A DNA stretch of 23,116 nucleotides from CAYVDB01 sp964450705 (GTDB lineage Bacteria; Patescibacteriota; Minisyncoccia; Phycocordibacterales; Zambryskibacteraceae). Each line of letters begins with the position of its first letter. The first letter of the stretch is position 1. The position numbers were made by a program, and so were the translations under genes. Under the pieces are notes generated by a model. That model did not search any database. It saw nothing but the letters and a program-made list of their open reading frames with translations, and was not told where the DNA came from. Location of the stretch: the NCBI GenBank assembly GCA_964450705.1, contig CAYVDB010000010.1, positions 1 through 23,116 on the forward strand, in the 5' to 3' direction. Positions 21,319-23,116 of this stretch are shown here, piece after piece.

Positions 21319-22788
21319 TTAAAGCTCCTCCCAGGAGAGAATTTCGTATTGGTCTGAGGTTAGAGGAAATGACGGCGGAGGTCCATATAGCAAATTAGCA
21401 TCATAAACAATATTTCGTATTTGGTACCCATTACCATCTGTATATGCAAAACCATAACGAATATTGGTCGCAATCATGCCATAAAGAGTAATCGAATTAC
21501 GAGAATGGTATGGAGAACATCGATTTTGCCCTCCGCCTGGAGGTGGGTAATAATATCTTCCAACCCGACCGTTCTGAGCGACAAGGGCAGCGTCGACACG
21601 AAGATCAGTATCCGAGTACATGCCTGCATGAACATTACCCTGAGATATAAGGGCGATAACGTCGCTACCGTCATAATTAGTGTACGTAAGATCGTTATTA
21701 ACGATAACGTTTGGTCGATTGGAAGGATTATCTGGGAAACGACCGGAAGCAATCGTCACACGTAAAGAATTAATTACCCCCTCAACCCAAACATTATCTT
21801 CGACAAAGATAAGCCCATTCGCCGGTACTGCATAATTTGCAAGAAATGTTCGATTATTAACACTCCAAGTCCCCCATCCAGACTGAGATAAAGTATTTGT
21901 ACAATATGAAGGAGGAGTCCTCTGGCTCGTCACCCTGTATATATCAAAAGTATCATTTGTCTTAAGTATAATTTGATACCCTTGAGAACCTGACGGTGCA
22001 AAATATCTTCCGCTTGCCTGTGCAGATGCCTTAATCTGAGCGAGATCATTTGTAAGACCCACAAAGTCTGCCGCAGGAACCGGGAACTGTCTTCCTGATT
22101 CAAATACATCTGTGCGAGACGGAACAGGATTAGGCGGAGCCTCAAGAGGTCGAAATGTGCTGTTTATCCCCGATCCAGGCGGTGGATTCACATGAGTATG
22201 TACCCCAAATTCAATAGCCCCGCTATGATCTGGATCATCATACGAAGAAACAGCGCTTGTTATTGCATTATGAGCGATTCCGTCAAAACGGATCCCTGCA
22301 TTTGAGTGAATTGGCCCAAAAACTTCAGTCCCCTGGCCAAATCGCATCACGTCATTTGCAACCACGGCATATTTTGCAAGAGAAGGGATTGCAAGCTCAA
22401 CTCTTATTGTTCGAGAGATTGAGGTGCTAGCAGGAGTGCCGGTGGACTCAACTCTGACTTTAGTTGAACCCACGATTGGTGGAGTAATATCCAAAGAAAA
22501 AGTCCCAAGAATATTACCATCCTTATCATTCATAGTGTGAAGATACGGACCAGGAGCATTAGTCCCGTCTTGGTAATCAGTAGGCGCATGGGCTAAGTGC
22601 CATCGATAATAATCAACGCCAGCTTCTGCCAACTGTAATGCTTGCTCACGGACAAGAGATTCTCGAGACGCTTTTATATTAACCCCCGCCCATCCAACAA
22701 GACCTCCCATAAGAACTAAGGCAATCGCGGAAAAGACGATTATCTGAACAAGAACTTGCCCACGCGATGCGCTAAAACTTTTTCTCAT
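21319..22788 (-). CDS. PilX-like pilus assembly protein
   Basis: The 489-residue product has a PilX/pseudopilin-like N terminus: a polar start MRKSFSASRGQ, a hydrophobic helix (about residues 11-36) and an amphipathic continuation REQALQLAEAGVDYYRWHLA. The large remainder is soluble, with Gly/Asn/Pro-rich beta-like segments (VMRFGQGTEVFGPIHSNAGI, VDAALVAQNGRVGRYYYPPP) and two Cys (about residues 296 and 427) that could form a disulfide. Such proteins are usually surface or minor components of type IV pilus machinery. The classical prepilin peptidase site (Gly before Phe/Met then Glu at +5) is not seen. The ATG overlaps the upstream pilin-like gene (ATGA). Confidence 0.75.
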   Translation of the reverse strand: MRKSFSASRGQVLVQIIVFSAIALVLMGGLVGWAGVNIKASRESLVREQALQLAEAGVDYYRWHLAHAPTDYQDGTNAPGPYLHTMNDKDGNILGTFSLDITPPIVGSTKVRVESTGTPASTSISRTIRVELAIPSLAKYAVVANDVMRFGQGTEVFGPIHSNAGIRFDGIAHNAITSAVSSYDDPDHSGAIEFGVHTHVNPPPGSGINSTFRPLEAPPNPVPSRTDVFESGRQFPVPAADFVGLTNDLAQIKASAQASGRYFAPSGSQGYQIILKTNDTFDIYRVTSQRTPPSYCTNTLSQSGWGTWSVNNRTFLANYAVPANGLIFVEDNVWVEGVINSLRVTIASGRFPDNPSNRPNVIVNNDLTYTNYDGSDVIALISQGNVHAGMYSDTDLRVDAALVAQNGRVGRYYYPPPGGGQNRCSPYHSRNSITLYGMIATNIRYGFAYTDGNGYQIRNIVYDANLLYGPPPSFPLTSDQYEILSWEEL

Positions 22789-23116
22789 AAGTTATCTTTC
22801 AAATTACGCAATGTCCCCATTGTAGTAATTGTAACAGGTCCTGGATCTCGATTGAGGTCATGATCAAGTAAAATAGTCACCCTTACAAGACGAATAGGAA
22901 GAATAGGAACAGGATCTACGAGCGGAGAAGAGGTTCCAGTAAAAAAACTATCGAAATATTCAAATAATGGCGTAGTCTGAGAGTTAACCACGTCTCGGAT
23001 AAGCGCCTCCACTTCTTCGTTTTGAACATCATAAACCAATGGCGTACCTTCAGGTTTTATTATGCCTCTGAACAAAATCCCATTTTGTAGAAAATACCTT
23101 ACTCTCTCCTTTAAAG
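22785..23116 (-). CDS. Minor pilin-like protein, C-terminal part (5' end outside window)
   Basis: The minus-strand frame is open to the right edge, so this is the C-terminal part of a longer gene, not a 96-residue protein beginning at the TTG at 23075. The visible 110 residues include VRYFLQNGIL, GTPLVYD, FEYFDSFFTG, IRLVRVTILLDHDLNRDPGP and the end TLRNLKDNL, a pattern typical of C-terminal domains of PilW/PulJ-like minor pilins. It is coupled to the PilX-like gene by a 4-nt overlap. The N-terminal prepilin signal would lie beyond the window. Confidence 0.7.
   Translation of the reverse strand, partial: LKERVRYFLQNGILFRGIIKPEGTPLVYDVQNEEVEALIRDVVNSQTTPLFEYFDSFFTGTSSPLVDPVPILPIRLVRVTILLDHDLNRDPGPVTITTMGTLRNLKDNL

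Noticed and set aside
1..23116. CRISPR arrays, insertion sequences, tRNA or rRNA genes
   Set aside because: No regularly spaced repeats, transposase-like ORFs or cloverleaf-forming intergenic sequences were seen; all gaps are short.

Overview
The window looks like a fragment of a streamlined, AT-leaning bacterial genome, most likely a Patescibacteria/CPR member of the Parcubacteria type. That placement is inferred from protein character (short PGK, PilX-like pilus proteins, a ComEC competence domain without its metallo-beta-lactamase half, an unusual Fe/Mn-SOD), tight packing, and very short or absent 5' leaders. I could not run a phylogeny.

Positions 1-12019 (minus strand) hold the str, S10 and spc ribosomal block in classical order: rpsL-rpsG-fusA, tuf-rpsJ-rplC-rplD-rplW-rplB, rpsS-rplV-rpsC-rplP-rpmC-rpsQ-rplN-rplX-rplE. 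The block is cut into separate transcription units. Two unrecognised, more GC-rich genes (180 aa at 3456-3998, 97 aa at 8582-8875) sit at the cut points. Each has its own GGAGG-type ribosome binding site and is followed by an intrinsic terminator, and the downstream ribosomal unit restarts from a consensus-like promoter. rplE at the left edge has an in-frame TAG at a conserved leucine, with recognisable L5 sequence continuing in frame beyond it.

Positions 12099-16327 hold an M50-type membrane protease, rpmB, a membrane-anchored ComEC-type metallo-beta-lactamase protein, an Fe/Mn superoxide dismutase, a possible 49-aa ORF, and the ComEC competence (channel) domain. Positions 16303-19416 hold RNase HI with a C-terminal viroplasmin-like domain, a 44-aa single-span membrane protein, RecJ and a HIT hydrolase. 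Positions 19395-21268 are the glycolytic pair tpiA-pgk. Positions 21319-23116 are two pilus-type genes, a PilX-like protein and the end of a minor pilin, which could serve DNA uptake together with the ComEC parts.

Two expression styles are visible. Most non-ribosomal genes have a -10 box only 6-10 nt before the start codon, often with an extended TGn, implying leaderless or nearly leaderless mRNAs. The rpsL, tuf and rpsS units have longer leaders that begin with a small hairpin followed by a U-run; the rpsL and tuf elements are nearly identical and lie at the same distance from the -10 box. Shine-Dalgarno sites are essentially absent before the ribosomal genes but clear before the three orphan genes.
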